Shown here: piece by piece, positions 19,884 through 29,935 of the stretch
Layout: each line of letters begins with the position of its first letter
Position numbering within the stretch: position 1 is the first letter of the stretch
The notes under the pieces: generated by a model
What the model was told of the DNA's origin: nothing
What the model saw: the letters and a program-made list of their open reading frames with translations, nothing else
Databases searched by the model: none
Assembly (NCBI RefSeq): GCF_000814905.1
Contig: NZ_JXAG01000042.1
Location: forward strand, 62,001-126,000
Direction: 5' to 3'
Length of the DNA: 64,000 bases
Origin: Enterobacter sp. Bisph1
GTDB taxonomy: Bacteria; Pseudomonadota; Gammaproteobacteria; Enterobacterales; Enterobacteriaceae
Program-made: the position numbers and the translations under genes

Positions 19884-20984
19884 TTAGCGCTCGTCGCGCC
19901 TGCCGCCCACCGCGGCCCACATTCTGCGTACATGCACCGTCACTTCTTCACGATCGTGATAGAGCTGGCGGGCATGGATCTCTGCGGCAATATTGTGCTC
20001 ATCAAGCTGCGCCTGAATATAGGCCAGATTGTTCGAGACCTCTTCGTAACGCTTCTTCATCGGTAGCTTCAAGTTGAAGATGGTTTCGCGACACCAGCCG
20101 TTAGTCAGCCACTGCGCCATCAGCGCGGCCACTTTCGCCGGTTTCTCCACCATATCGCACACCATCCACGAAATGTTGTTGCGATTCGGACGGTAACGGA
20201 AGCCGTCTTCACGCAGCCAGGTTACCTGGCCGGTATCCATCAGGCTTTGCGCCATCGGGCCGTTATCCACCGACGCGACCCACATATTGCGTTTCACCAG
20301 TTGATAGGTCCAGCCGCCAGGGCAGGCACCCAGATCGACGGCGTACATACCGTTTGCCAGACGTTCATCCCACTCATCCGCCGGAATAAAGACGTGGAAC
20401 GCCTCTTCCAGTTTCAGGGTTGAGCGGCTCGGCGCATCCGACGGGAATTTCAGTCGCGGAATGCCCATATAGAACGGCGAGTTATTAAAGGTATAAGAGT
20501 AACCGGTGTAACAGCAGCCAGGGGCGATAAAGAATACATGCACCACCGGACGCTTGGTTGAATCACTGTGCGCCAGCACGCCTGCTTCACGCAGCGCGCT
20601 GCGCAGGGGAACGGTAAATTTACGGCAGAACTTCATCAGCTCTTTGCTTTCGTTGGTGTCTGCCACTTCCACCCGCAGATCGCCGCCCTTCTCCACCGCG
20701 CCCTGCAGCATGCCCACGATGGGCGTAATGCGGTCTTCCGGCGGTAAATCCCGCAGCAATTCGCCGACAACAAACATCTGGCGGGCGAAAATCAACGAAC
20801 TGAACGGCAACTCGCGCGCCAGTTTGTCCGCATCGTTTGGCTGGTAGCATTCGAACACCACATAGCCCGCGTTCTCTTTCACCCGCGCGAAACCGAACAC
20901 CTCAAGGCGTCCGGCTTTATCGGTAATCTCTGCCGCGCACTCTTTCTCAAAACCCGGGCGGCACAGCAATACCACTTTATTCAT
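19884..20984 (-). CDS. rlmM: 23S rRNA (cytidine-2498-2'-O)-methyltransferase RlmM
   Basis: 366 residues from the ATG at 20984, the E. coli length; a TTG two codons upstream is not preferred. The N-terminal THUMP-like part binds rRNA; the C-terminal Rossmann domain holds [14 protein letters not shown] (SAM site) and [10 protein letters not shown] with the K-D-K-E catalytic set typical of 2'-O-methyltransferases. It overlaps the ygdD stop by 8 bp. Confidence 0.97.
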   Translation of the reverse strand: MNKVVLLCRPGFEKECAAEITDKAGRLEVFGFARVKENAGYVVFECYQPNDADKLARELPFSSLIFARQMFVVGELLRDLPPEDRITPIVGMLQGAVEKGGDLRVEVADTNESKELMKFCRKFTVPLRSALREAGVLAHSDSTKRPVVHVFFIAPGCCYTGYSYTFNNSPFYMGIPRLKFPSDAPSRSTLKLEEAFHVFIPADEWDERLANGMYAVDLGACPGGWTYQLVKRNMWVASVDNGPMAQSLMDTGQVTWLREDGFRYRPNRNNISWMVCDMVEKPAKVAALMAQWLTNGWCRETIFNLKLPMKKRYEEVSNNLAYIQAQLDEHNIAAEIHARQLYHDREEVTVHVRRMWAAVGGRRDER

Positions 20985-21372
20985 GAACAACGCCCCTACG
21001 TTTTAGACGAATTGCGCCCACTAACATTAATGCCCAGCCGATGAGGAAACAGACGCCACCGACCGGCGTAACAAACGCCCACAGGCGTAAATGGGAGAGC
21101 GCCAGGCAATAGAGGCTGCCGCTAAACAGCACGGTGCCGAACGCCAAAAAGACGCTACTCCAGTAAAACCAAATGCTGATACGGCGCTGCATTGCCACCG
21201 CCAGCCCCAGCACCGCCAGGGTATGGAACGCCTGATATTCAAGCCCGGTCTGGATCCAGCTCATCTCGACCACGCCGAGGGATTTACGTAACACATGCGC
21301 ACCAAAGGCGCCGAGCGCAACAAATATAAAGCCGCTTATCGCGGCGAAAATCAGCATAAAACGGCTGGTCAT
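20977..21372 (-). CDS. ygdD: Inner membrane protein YgdD (DUF423)
   Basis: 131 residues with four hydrophobic helices, beginning [24 protein letters not shown] and including [16 protein letters not shown] and [12 protein letters not shown], the DUF423 pattern. The function is unknown. Gene order gcvA-ygdD-rlmM is the same as in E. coli. Confidence 0.93.
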   Translation of the reverse strand: MTSRFMLIFAAISGFIFVALGAFGAHVLRKSLGVVEMSWIQTGLEYQAFHTLAVLGLAVAMQRRISIWFYWSSVFLAFGTVLFSGSLYCLALSHLRLWAFVTPVGGVCFLIGWALMLVGAIRLKRRGVVHE

Positions 21373-21412
21373 CTGAGTACCCTAAAAGTCATACGCGTTA
21401 TAAACGCGCGAA

Positions 21413-22327
21413 TTATTGTTCATAACGGAAACGGAATTTTTCCTGCTCGCTTGCCGCTTTAGCCAGAATCCACTGACGAAAGGCGGCTATTTTACCCAGT
21501 TCTGCCTGACTGTCATGACAAACCAGATAAAACGCATTCTTACTGACCAGAACATCATTAAACGGGCAGACCAGGCGGCCGGCCTCAATTTCGGACTGCG
21601 CCATGACGTTGTTGGCCAGCGCGACGCCCTGTCCGTGGATGGCAGCCTGCAGCACCATTGAGCTGTGGCTAAATATCGGCCCCTGCTGAACGTTAAGATT
21701 GAGACCTAATTGGCGCGTATAAGTTTGCCAGTCGCGGCGGGAAGCGTCATGCAGCAGCGTATGATGCGCCAGGTCTTCGGTTTTTTTCAACGCCTTATCC
21801 CCGGTCAGCAATAAAGGCGAGCAGACCGGCAGTAGATATTCCGCATACAGTTTTTCAACACGCAGCCCCGGCCAGTTACCGCGACCGTAGAAAATTGCCA
21901 CGTCGACATCGTCCGCCAGTTTGTCCTCTTCACGGTCAACGGCCTGGATACGAACGTCGATTCCCGGATAAGCTGAGTTAAAGCTGGAGAGTCTTGGCAC
22001 CAGCCACTGAATAGCAAAACTGGGCAATAAACTGACCGTCAGTGCGCCTTTTGCACTGCGTGCCTGCAGTTTGCGGGTGGCCTCGTTAAGCTGAGAAAAT
22101 ATCTCTTTAATATCCTGAAAATAGCTCTGGCCTTCCTCCGTAAGCAGCAGCGAACGGTTGCGGCGACGGAACAATTTCAGACCGAGAAAATCCTCGAGAG
22201 ACTTGATTTGGTGGCTTACTGCGGCCTGCGTCACAAAAAGCTCATCGGCGGCGCGAGTAAAACTTAAATGGCGGGCAGCAGCATCAAAAACACGTAATGC
22301 ATTAAGGGGCGGTAATCGCTTGGACAT
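21413..22327 (-). CDS. gcvA: LysR-type regulator GcvA
   Basis: 304 residues. The N-terminal helix-turn-helix FTRAADELFVTQAAVSHQIKSLE is classic LysR, followed by an effector domain from about residue 90. GcvA activates the glycine cleavage operon and the divergent sRNA gene gcvB when glycine is available and represses gcvTHP otherwise. The divergent arrangement with gcvB, about 130 bp away, is preserved here. Confidence 0.97.
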   Translation of the reverse strand: MSKRLPPLNALRVFDAAARHLSFTRAADELFVTQAAVSHQIKSLEDFLGLKLFRRRNRSLLLTEEGQSYFQDIKEIFSQLNEATRKLQARSAKGALTVSLLPSFAIQWLVPRLSSFNSAYPGIDVRIQAVDREEDKLADDVDVAIFYGRGNWPGLRVEKLYAEYLLPVCSPLLLTGDKALKKTEDLAHHTLLHDASRRDWQTYTRQLGLNLNVQQGPIFSHSSMVLQAAIHGQGVALANNVMAQSEIEAGRLVCPFNDVLVSKNAFYLVCHDSQAELGKIAAFRQWILAKAASEQEKFRFRYEQ

Positions 22328-22455
22328 GGTTATTTGGCTTTGATGTTAATACAATTTAACAAACAGGAAACAGTGTTTAACCTATTAGTTTTTTTTATCT
22401 GAGCCATTATAAATTGTTCGTTGAGCTTCTACCAGCAAATACCTATAGTGGCGGC

Positions 22456-22664
22456 ACTTCCTGAGCCGGAACGAGAAGCTTTTTTCGGAATGTGTGTTCT
22501 GATGGGCTTTTGGCTGACGGTTGTGATGTTGTGTTGTTGTGTTTGCAAATTGGTCTGCTATTCAGACCCCGGTAGCGACGCTACCCCTTTTTCACTTCCT
22601 GTACATTTACCCTGTCTGTCCATAGTGATTAATGTAGCACCGCAAAATTGCGGTGCTTTTTTTT
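22456..22664 (+). ncRNA. gcvB: Small RNA GcvB
   Basis: The sequence begins ACTTCCTGAGCCGGAACG and ends in the hairpin GCACCGCAAAATTGCGGTGC followed by eight T. The G/U-rich R1 seed (TTGTGATGTTGTGTTGTTG) near 22523 is intact, as are the internal stem around GGTAGCGACGCTACC and the block TTCACTTCCTGTACATTTACC. Length is about 209 nt (206 in E. coli). With Hfq, GcvB represses many amino acid and peptide transporter mRNAs. The ends are inferred by alignment to memory of the E. coli RNA. Confidence 0.95.
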
Positions 22665-22678
22665 ACCTGCTGGCAGCA

Positions 22679-22906
22679 CTATTTTTCCAGCGCAACCATC
22701 TCTTTCACATCGGTACGGTTGATCTGCTGCTCATTGCCGTTGGCATCTTTATAAGAAATCAGCCCGGTCTGGTTGTCGGTTTTCGGTTTACCTTCAGAGA
22801 TAATCGTACGACCGTCATTGGTGTGCAATGCATAGTTCGGACCGGAACACGCGCTCAGGGCAAAAGCTAAAGTACATGCAGATATAATTGCGGCAGCCTT
22901 TTTCAT
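22679..22906 (-). CDS. ygdI: Small lipoprotein YgdI (DUF903)
   Basis: 75 residues with a lipoprotein signal ending in the lipobox LSAC (Cys about 20). The mature DUF903 domain has the hallmark blocks TNDGRTI, TGLISYKDANG and INRTDV. It faces gcvB, whose terminator ends 15 bp from its stop codon. The paralogue ygdR is at 50568. The function is unknown; an outer-membrane or periplasmic location is expected. Confidence 0.95.
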   Translation of the reverse strand: MKKAAAIISACTLAFALSACSGPNYALHTNDGRTIISEGKPKTDNQTGLISYKDANGNEQQINRTDVKEMVALEK

Positions 22907-23098
22907 TTCTTCTCCTTTCTGGCAATTAATACTGTGAAATACTCTTCATAGAAGAGTCTCGAACAATTACCTAACACTATTTAGCATAACCTGCTTCATG
23001 AACTCTGCCAGGACAAACAGATAATTCTTATGGTTATCAACTGCCTTGCTCAGAGGAAAAAATTGCGCGACGATCGCGGCAATAGAATGAGGAATCCC

Positions 23099-24307
23099 AT
23101 GAACGCATTTAACCCAGCGCATTTTCGCGCGCAGTTTCCGGCCCTTGTTGATGCGGGTGTCTATCTCGACAGCGCTGCGACCGCTCTGAAACCGCAGGCG
23201 GTGATCGACGCCACGCAACAGTTCTACAGCCTGAGCGCTGGCAACGTTCATCGCAGCCAGTTTGCGCAGGCGCAGCAGCTTACCGCACGCTATGAAGCGG
23301 CGCGCGACCAGGTTGCCGCGCTGCTTAATGCGCCGTCCGGTAAAAATATCGTCTGGACCCGCGGCACCACCGAAGCCATCAATATGGTCGCTCAATGCTA
23401 CGCCCGTCCGCGCCTGCAGCCCGGCGACGAAATCATTGTCAGCGAAGCGGAACACCATGCGAACCTGGTTCCCTGGTTAATGGTCGCGCAACAGACCGGC
23501 GCGAAAGTGGTGAAATTACCGCTGGGCGCCGATCGTCTGCCGGACATCGTCCAACTGGCGCAGTTGATAACGAAACGCAGCCGTATTCTGGCGCTCGGGC
23601 AAATGTCGAATGTCACCGGCGGCTGCCCGGATCTGCACCAGGCCATTACGCTAGCCCATGCGGCAGGCATGGTGGTGATGGTCGATGGCGCGCAGGGGGT
23701 GGTGCATTTCCCGGCCGACGTCCAACAGTTGGATATCGATTTCTACGCCTTTTCCGGCCACAAGCTTTACGGACCGAACGGCATTGGCGCGTTATATGGC
23801 AAAGCGGAACTGCTGAATGAAATGGAGCCGTGGCTCGGCGGCGGCAAAATGATTCGCGAAGTGACCTTTGACGGTTTCACCCTGCAGCCGGTGCCCTACA
23901 AACTGGAAGCCGGTACGCCCAACGTCGCCGGGGTGATCGGATTAAGCGCCGCGCTGGAGTGGATGGAAAGCCAGGATGTCGTGCAGGCAGAAAGCTACAG
24001 CCGCGGCCTGGCGACCCTTGCCGAAGAGCAGCTGGCGCAGCGCCCCGGTTTTCGCTCGTTCCGCTGTCAGGACTCCAGCCTGCTGGCTTTTGATTTTGCC
24101 GGTATTCATCACAGCGATATGGTGACGCTGCTTGCTGGCTACGGTATCGCGCTGCGCGCCGGGCAGCACTGCGCACAACCTCTGCTAGCGGCGCTCGGCG
24201 TTCAGGGCACGCTACGAGCCTCGTTTGCCCCCTATAATACGCAGCAGGATGTTGACGCGCTGATCGACGCCGTCGATCGCGCCCTTGAAATTTTGGGGGA
24301 TGAATGA
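23099..24307 (+). CDS. csdA: Cysteine desulfurase CsdA
   Basis: 402 residues from the ATG at 23099 (GAGGAATCCC upstream); earlier in-frame starts precede non-homologous codons. The PLP lysine is in FSGHKLYGP, the PLP aspartate/His in VMVDGAQG and [12 protein letters not shown], and the catalytic cysteine in [10 protein letters not shown]. CsdA takes sulfur from cysteine and passes it to CsdE, whose gene overlaps by 4 bp. TcdA is encoded next door and uses this system in tRNA modification. Confidence 0.98.
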   Translation: MNAFNPAHFRAQFPALVDAGVYLDSAATALKPQAVIDATQQFYSLSAGNVHRSQFAQAQQLTARYEAARDQVAALLNAPSGKNIVWTRGTTEAINMVAQCYARPRLQPGDEIIVSEAEHHANLVPWLMVAQQTGAKVVKLPLGADRLPDIVQLAQLITKRSRILALGQMSNVTGGCPDLHQAITLAHAAGMVVMVDGAQGVVHFPADVQQLDIDFYAFSGHKLYGPNGIGALYGKAELLNEMEPWLGGGKMIREVTFDGFTLQPVPYKLEAGTPNVAGVIGLSAALEWMESQDVVQAESYSRGLATLAEEQLAQRPGFRSFRCQDSSLLAFDFAGIHHSDMVTLLAGYGIALRAGQHCAQPLLAALGVQGTLRASFAPYNTQQDVDALIDAVDRALEILGDE

Positions 24308-24753
24308 CCAGCCCGACTTTTGCCGGACATCCGTTCGGCACAACGGTAACCGAAGAGACGCTGCGCCAGACCTTTGGCGCGCTGCATCAATGGGAAGATA
24401 AATATCGCCAGCTGATCCTGCTCGGCAAGCAGTTGCCTGCAGCCACGGATCAACTGAGAGCGCAGGCGCGGGAAATTCCCGGCTGTGAAAATCGCGTCTG
24501 GCTGGGTTCGATGCTCGGCGCGGACGGGAAAATGCACTTCTTTGGCGATAGCGAAGGGCGCATCGTGCGCGGATTACTGGCGATTCTGCTGACCGCCGTG
24601 GAAGGCAAAACGCCAGCAACCCTGGTGAATGAGGATCCGCTGGCGCTGTTTGATGAGCTGGGTTTACGCGCGCAAATTAGCGCGTCACGCAGTCAGGGAC
24701 TGGCGGCGCTGGCCGCCGCCGTGCAGGAAGAGGCACGTCAGGCGCTGGCCTGA
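24304..24753 (+). CDS. csdE: Sulfur acceptor protein CsdE
   Basis: 149 residues of the SufE family. The acceptor cysteine lies in IPGCENRVW (about residue 61), followed by [16 protein letters not shown]. It stimulates CsdA by taking over its persulfide. ATGA overlap with csdA indicates coupled translation. Its 3' end overlaps the convergent tcdA by 16 bp. Confidence 0.97.
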   Translation: MTSPTFAGHPFGTTVTEETLRQTFGALHQWEDKYRQLILLGKQLPAATDQLRAQAREIPGCENRVWLGSMLGADGKMHFFGDSEGRIVRGLLAILLTAVEGKTPATLVNEDPLALFDELGLRAQISASRSQGLAALAAAVQEEARQALA

Positions 24754-25550
24754 CGCTGGGCTTTCGCCAGCAATTTTTTTAGCGCATGGGAGACCGCGAC
24801 AAAGCCAAAGGTTGCGGTGACCATCGTCGCCGCACCAAAGCCCGATGCACAGTCCATGCGTTTTGGCCCTTCGGCGGTGCTTTTCATCGCACACACCGAC
24901 CCGTCCGCCTGCGGGTACACCAGCGCTTCGGTGGAAAAAACACAATCCACGCCGAGCTTGCCTTTACTGTTCTTCACCACGCCAAAATCGCTTTTTAAGC
25001 GCTCGCGCAGTTTTGCCGCCAGCGGATCCTGAATGGTTTTCGCCAGATCGCTGACCTGGATCTGCGTGGGATCGATTTGTCCGCCCGCGCCGCCGGTAGT
25101 CACCAGCGGGATCTTATTGCGTCGGCAGTAAGCAATCAGCGCCGCTTTCGGGCGCACGCTATCAATCGCGTCTATCACATAGCTGTAATTGCCGCTCATC
25201 ATCTGCGCAACGTTATCGGCGGTAACGAAATCATCAATTACCGTCACCCGGCACTCCGGGTTGATCTCGCGAATGCGCTGGGCCATTACCTCGGCTTTCG
25301 CCAGGCCAACATTCTCGCGCAGGGCATGAATCTGGCGGTTGGTGTTAGTGACGCAAACGTCATCCATATCAATAAGCGTAATCGCGCCAATGCCGGTGCG
25401 CGCCAGCGCTTCTGCCGCCCAGGAGCCGACGCCGCCAATGCCGACTACGCAGATATGCGCATCGGCAAAACTCTGCAGCGCGTTTTCGCCATATAACCGC
25501 GCGGTGCCGCCAAAGCGCTGTCGCCAGGCGTCACTGATTACTGCTGACAT
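24738..25550 (-). CDS. tcdA: tRNA threonylcarbamoyladenosine dehydratase TcdA
   Basis: 270 residues of the E1/ThiF/MoeB-like family. The nucleotide-binding loop [19 protein letters not shown] starts at about residue 35, with [13 protein letters not shown] after it. It uses ATP to cyclise t6A37 to ct6A in tRNAs; CsdA and CsdE are needed in E. coli. The ATG at 25550 is used; a TTG two codons earlier is possible. Confidence 0.96.
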   Translation of the reverse strand: MSAVISDAWRQRFGGTARLYGENALQSFADAHICVVGIGGVGSWAAEALARTGIGAITLIDMDDVCVTNTNRQIHALRENVGLAKAEVMAQRIREINPECRVTVIDDFVTADNVAQMMSGNYSYVIDAIDSVRPKAALIAYCRRNKIPLVTTGGAGGQIDPTQIQVSDLAKTIQDPLAAKLRERLKSDFGVVKNSKGKLGVDCVFSTEALVYPQADGSVCAMKSTAEGPKRMDCASGFGAATMVTATFGFVAVSHALKKLLAKAQRQASA

Positions 25551-25576
25551 ATTCAAACCTCAGAGAAAACAAGAAA

Positions 25577-25600
25577 CCCTCTTCCGGGGCCGGAAGAGGG
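25577..25600 (-). terminator. mltA terminator hairpin
   Basis: CCCTCTTCCGG and CCGGAAGAGGG form an 11-bp stem with a 2-base gap between arms; read on the minus strand it is followed by TTTCTTGTTTTC. It separates mltA from tcdA. Confidence 0.75.
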
Positions 25601-25622
25601 TGCGAGTGTATCACAAGCACAC

Positions 25623-26729
25623 TCAGCCGCTGAACACGCCGCCGCCCATCCCGGTACCGGGGGCGTTTTTCAACACCCATACGCGACCATAATGGTTGTA
25701 CCATCCGGCGCGGTGACCGGCATCGGGACCAATGCCCTGATAGATATCGAAGTGCTGGCCTTTAATGGCACCGCCTACATCAAGGGCCACCATCAGGCGC
25801 AGTTCATACTGGCCGTTAAACTTACCGTTGTTATCCAACTGTGGTACTTCTGCCAGCAGCGTGGTGCCCGGCGGAATAACCGTACGGTCGGAGGCGACAG
25901 AAGCGCGCCCAATCAGCGGTACGCCGCTGGCCCCTTTTACCGGTGCCCAGGATTGCGGTTTAAAGAAGACAAACGACTCGTTCTCTTCCAGCAGCGCGCG
26001 CACTTCCGCTTCACTATGTTTTTGTCCCCATTCGCGAATCGCCTGCATCGACATATCTTCGCGCTTCACTTCACCGCGGTCGATCAAGACTTTGCCGATG
26101 CTGCGGTAAGCGCGGCCGTTTTTACCGGCGTAGCTAAAGAAATTAAGCGGGCTGCCGTCGCCAAAATCGATATAGCCGCTGCCCTGCACATCCATAATGA
26201 AGTTGTCCATTAGCGAGTTGCTGTAGGCCAGCACGTAGTTTTCGCTAAGGGCACCTGCATAGATTTCCGCGCGCGACGGCAGACGGCCGCGTTTGTTCGG
26301 CATGCGGTAAATGGGGTAGCGGAATTCACCCTGGCGGGTATGACGCGCCTGCAGCACCGGAGTGTAGTAGCCGGTAAACTGTACGTTACCGTAATTGTCG
26401 GTGCCTTCCATTTGCCAGGCATCGAGGCCGAACTGGCGCAGGTTGCGCGTATCGCCGCCGGACATCAGCCACGACTGGATAGCATTATAGACGCCGCTCT
26501 GGCTGCCATAGAGGCGCGGGGCGGTGCTACGAATTTGATTAACCTGCTCGGAGAAGTCACCGCCGTTGATCGGCGCGCCTACCGCGTCAGGTTGATTGAC
26601 CAGGGAAAAAGGCTGGGAAAATTTTCCGTCTTTATACTGTTGACCGCGATCGGTCGGTTTGGAAGAACAGGCCGCGAGAATTGCTACCATTGCGCCTGTG
26701 AGTGCGAACTTAACCCAACGTCCTTTCAT
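25623..26729 (-). CDS. mltA: Membrane-bound lytic murein transglycosylase A
   Basis: 368 residues. The signal ends in the lipobox LAAC (Cys about 21), so it is an outer-membrane lipoprotein. The MltA fold is recognised by QFTGYYTPVL and by the C-terminal 3D domain ALDVGGAIKGQHFDIYQG, which carries the Asp residues including the catalytic one. It cleaves glycan strands to 1,6-anhydromuropeptides. E. coli MltA is 365 residues. Confidence 0.97.
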   Translation of the reverse strand: MKGRWVKFALTGAMVAILAACSSKPTDRGQQYKDGKFSQPFSLVNQPDAVGAPINGGDFSEQVNQIRSTAPRLYGSQSGVYNAIQSWLMSGGDTRNLRQFGLDAWQMEGTDNYGNVQFTGYYTPVLQARHTRQGEFRYPIYRMPNKRGRLPSRAEIYAGALSENYVLAYSNSLMDNFIMDVQGSGYIDFGDGSPLNFFSYAGKNGRAYRSIGKVLIDRGEVKREDMSMQAIREWGQKHSEAEVRALLEENESFVFFKPQSWAPVKGASGVPLIGRASVASDRTVIPPGTTLLAEVPQLDNNGKFNGQYELRLMVALDVGGAIKGQHFDIYQGIGPDAGHRAGWYNHYGRVWVLKNAPGTGMGGGVFSG

Positions 26730-26894
26730 TATCTCTCATCTTTTGGTTAACCCGGAGCGGGGTGAAGATAACAAACCCGCCCCACTAATGAAATGCGCCA
26801 GCGGCCGTAGAGCGCAATTTTGGGCAAAAACTGAACTGATTGTACTGTTTTTATGCATCCATCAGGCGATTAAAGGATTAAGGCGAAAAAAAGG

Positions 26895-26922
26895 TTGCAT
26901 CAAATAGTTAGCAGAGTATAGT
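26895..26922 (+). promoter_or_regulatory. Promoter of the initiator tRNA gene
   Basis: TTGCAT and TATAGT separated by 16 bp, ending 13 bp before the tRNA 5' end. The segment between TATAGT and the tRNA (GCGCATCC) is a G+C-rich discriminator, as expected for stringently controlled stable RNA. Confidence 0.65.
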
Positions 26923-26935
26923 GCGCATCCACGGA

Positions 26936-27012
<77 letters not shown>

Positions 27013-27020
27013 ACACAATG

Positions 27021-27044
27021 AACACCTTAACGGGTGTTTTTTTG
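27021..27044 (+). terminator. tRNA terminator
   Basis: ACACC and GGTGT pair around TTAACG, followed by a run of T, just downstream of the tRNA. Confidence 0.75.
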
Positions 27045-27092
27045 TATCTGCAGTTTGTAAAAAGAAAAATGGCGCTGTTCGGCGCCATTCTG

Positions 27093-28346
27093 TTATCCCC
27101 TTCTTGCCAGCGTCGCCCCATCGGCGAAGTAGGCTTTAATACCCGCCAGAATCGACTCAGCCACTTCCTGCTGGAATTTCGCCGTCTTCAGCTTACGCTC
27201 CTCTTCGACGTTGCTGATAAACGCCGTCTCCACGAGGATAGAGGGAATATCCGGCGCTTTCAGCACCGCAAAGCCCGCCTGCTCAACGGAGTTTTTATGC
27301 AGGTTATTCACCCTGCCGAGCTTATTGAGCACCGCTTTGCCAAACTTCAGGCTGTCGTTAATGGTTAACGACTGCACCATATCGAACAGGGTGTGATCGA
27401 GATAGCGGTCGCCGCTTTTACTCACCCCGCCGATTAAGTCCGCTGCGTTCTGCGTTTCCGCCAGGTATTTTGCCGCGGTACTCGTCGCCCCTTTGGTCGA
27501 CAGGGCAAAAACGGAAGAACCGCTGGGCTGGCGGCTGGTAAAGGCATCCGCATGAATCGAGACAAACAGGTCGGCGCGCTGCTTTTGCGCCTTGGCAACG
27601 CGTACTTTCAGAGGGATAAACACATCCTCGTTGCGCGTCATATAGGATTTCATGTTGCCTTCTTTCTCGATCAGCGCATGCAGCCGACGAGCGATTTGCA
27701 ATACCACATCTTTTTCGCGGGTGCGGTATTTCCCCGTCGCCCCCGGATCTTCGCCACCGTGACCAGGATCGAGCATGATCACAATCGGTCGGTCGCGCCC
27801 CGCTTTACCGGGCTGCGGACCGCTTTGGGCAGGCGGAACCTGCTGTTCAAGATCGCCCTTGTTGTACTCTTCCAGTAGCGCCAGCAAAGGATCCTGCACA
27901 TCTTTGGCGTTTGCCGGATAGAGATCCAGCACCAGGCGCTCTTTAAAACCGGCCACCGGTGCCAGCGCAAACAGCTGCGGCTTAATGTCCTGTTTCAGTT
28001 CAAAAACCATGCGCACGGTCTGCGGATCGAACTGGCCGACCCGCGCGGATTTAATAAAGGGATCGTTGCCGTGGATCTGCGCCGCCATGCCTTTTAGCAC
28101 GGAGTTAAGATGCACACCTTCGAGATCGACCACCAGCCGGTCGGGATTGCTCAAGGCGAACTGTTTGTATTGGATGACATGGTTCGATTCGACCGTCACG
28201 CGCGTATAGCTTGACGCAGGCCAGACGCGAACCGCCACGACCTGGCTTACTGCGGCCAGCCCAATCTGGCTCACGCTTAATAACCACATGGCCCCCGTCC
28301 CTTTTAATAATCTGCGGCGGCTCAGCGCTGAATGACTTCCCGACAT
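27093..28346 (-). CDS. amiC: N-acetylmuramoyl-L-alanine amidase AmiC
   Basis: 417 residues from the ATG at 28346, the E. coli length; 25 in-frame codons upstream are excluded. A twin-arginine signal (SRRRLLKG) sends it folded to the periplasm. An AMIN domain (about 35-130) targets the septum, and the Amidase_3 domain carries zinc ligands in [11 protein letters not shown] and SIHADAF and the catalytic Glu in LVETAFISN. It splits septal peptidoglycan and is switched on by NlpD, whose gene is also in this window. Confidence 0.97.
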   Translation of the reverse strand: MSGSHSALSRRRLLKGTGAMWLLSVSQIGLAAVSQVVAVRVWPASSYTRVTVESNHVIQYKQFALSNPDRLVVDLEGVHLNSVLKGMAAQIHGNDPFIKSARVGQFDPQTVRMVFELKQDIKPQLFALAPVAGFKERLVLDLYPANAKDVQDPLLALLEEYNKGDLEQQVPPAQSGPQPGKAGRDRPIVIMLDPGHGGEDPGATGKYRTREKDVVLQIARRLHALIEKEGNMKSYMTRNEDVFIPLKVRVAKAQKQRADLFVSIHADAFTSRQPSGSSVFALSTKGATSTAAKYLAETQNAADLIGGVSKSGDRYLDHTLFDMVQSLTINDSLKFGKAVLNKLGRVNNLHKNSVEQAGFAVLKAPDIPSILVETAFISNVEEERKLKTAKFQQEVAESILAGIKAYFADGATLARRG

Positions 28347-28523
28347 GCTTCTCCCGAGCAATTTTTCTTTAATAAAAAGATATTCGTCAAAATTGACCGA
28401 AAACTTTAACGAATGCTGCATAAACTGTCATCTATTAAAGGGTAAACATATGTCTGCCCACGGGCGGCGCGAAGGCACAATTGTTGTGAGATCGTTTAAT
28501 TTGCACTTGCACGCGGCGGCATA

Positions 28524-28562
28524 AAAGAATAAAAATACACAATTTACGAATAATCATGCAGT
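28524..28562 (+). promoter_or_regulatory. Tandem ARG boxes (ArgR operator) before argA
   Basis: Two 18-bp ARG-box-like sites separated by 3 bp: 28524-28541 around AGAAT-AAAA-ATACA and 28545-28562 around CGAAT-AATC-ATGCA, against the consensus TGAAT-N4-ATTCA. The paired layout with a 3-bp gap is the standard ArgR-arginine operator, so argA is expected to be repressed by arginine. Confidence 0.8.
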
Positions 28563-28573
28563 GAGGACAGGCC

Positions 28574-29905
28574 GTGGTAAAAGAGCGTAGAACCGAACTG
28601 GTGCAGGGATTTCGCCATTCCGTTCCCTATATTAATACCCACCGGGGAAAGACCTTTGTCATTATGCTCGGCGGTGAAGCCATTGAGCATGAGAACTTTT
28701 CCAGCATTGTCAACGACATCGGCCTGCTGCACAGCCTGGGTATCCGGCTGGTGGTGGTCTACGGCGCGCGTCCGCAGATTGATGCGAACCTGGCCGAACA
28801 TCACCATGAGCCGATTTATCACAAACATACCCGCGTCACCGATGCCAAAACTCTGGAACTGGTTAAGCAAGCCGCCGGGTTATTACAGCTCGATATTACC
28901 GCTCGCCTGTCGATGAGCCTGAATAACACACCGCTACAGGGCGCGCATATTAATGTCGTCAGCGGCAACTTTATTATTTCCCAACCGCTGGGGGTGGATG
29001 ATGGCGTGGACTACTGCCACAGCGGGCGAATTCGCCGTATTGATGAAGAGGCGATTAACCGCCAGCTCGCCAGCGGCGCGATTGTGCTGATGGGACCGGT
29101 GGCGGTTTCGGTCACTGGCGAAAGCTTTAACCTCACCTCGGAAGAGATCGCCACGCAGCTGGCTATCAAATTGAAAGCGGAAAAGATGATCGGCTTTTGC
29201 TCCTCGCAGGGGGTGATGAACGATGAGGGCGACATTGTTTCTGAGTTGTTTCCCAATGAAGCCCAGGCGCGCGTTGAAGCCCTTGAAGCGCGCGGAGATT
29301 ATCACTCCGGCACGGTGCGTTTCCTGCGCGGCGCGGTCAAAGCCTGCCGCAGCGGCGTACGCCGCAGCCACTTAATCAGCTATCAGGAAGATGGCGCGCT
29401 GTTGCAGGAGCTTTTCTCCCGTGACGGCATCGGTACGCAGATTGTGATGGAGAGCGCCGAACAGATCCGCCGCGCCACTATCAACGATATCGGCGGCATT
29501 TTAGAGCTGATTCGCCCGCTGGAGCAGCAAGGGATTCTGGTGCGCCGTTCCCGCGAACAGCTGGAGATGGAGATCGACAAATTCACCATTATCGAGCGCG
29601 ATAACCTGACCATCGCCTGCGCGGCCCTTTATCCCTTCCCGGAAGAGAAAATTGGCGAAATGGCCTGCGTGGCGGTGCATCCGGATTACCGCAGCTCCTC
29701 GCGCGGGGAAGCGCTGCTGGAGCGCATTGCGGCACAGGCGAAACAGATGGGCTTAAGTAAACTGTTTGTCCTCACCACCCGCAGTATTCACTGGTTCCAG
29801 GAGCGCGGTTTTACGCCGGTTGATATTGATTCCCTGCCGGAAACCAAAAAAGAGATGTACAACTATCAGCGCCGTTCGAAGGTGCTGATGGCGGATCTCA
29901 CCTGA
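28574..29905 (+). CDS. argA: Amino-acid N-acetyltransferase (N-acetylglutamate synthase)
   Basis: 443 residues, the E. coli length. The GTG start at 28574 gives VKERRTELV. Residues about 1-280 form the amino-acid-kinase-like arginine-sensing domain ([19 protein letters not shown]), and about 295-440 the GNAT acetyltransferase domain ([20 protein letters not shown]). It catalyses the first, arginine-inhibited step of arginine synthesis. Confidence 0.98.
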   Translation: MVKERRTELVQGFRHSVPYINTHRGKTFVIMLGGEAIEHENFSSIVNDIGLLHSLGIRLVVVYGARPQIDANLAEHHHEPIYHKHTRVTDAKTLELVKQAAGLLQLDITARLSMSLNNTPLQGAHINVVSGNFIISQPLGVDDGVDYCHSGRIRRIDEEAINRQLASGAIVLMGPVAVSVTGESFNLTSEEIATQLAIKLKAEKMIGFCSSQGVMNDEGDIVSELFPNEAQARVEALEARGDYHSGTVRFLRGAVKACRSGVRRSHLISYQEDGALLQELFSRDGIGTQIVMESAEQIRRATINDIGGILELIRPLEQQGILVRRSREQLEMEIDKFTIIERDNLTIACAALYPFPEEKIGEMACVAVHPDYRSSSRGEALLERIAAQAKQMGLSKLFVLTTRSIHWFQERGFTPVDIDSLPETKKEMYNYQRRSKVLMADLT

Positions 29906-29935
29906 AGAACAGCCCCCGCCGTCTGCGGAGGCGTG

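Noticed and set aside
21394..21408. Palindrome CGCGTT-ATA-AACGCG between ygdD and gcvA
   Set aside because: A short stem without a T tract; not a convincing terminator, and no operator role can be supported.
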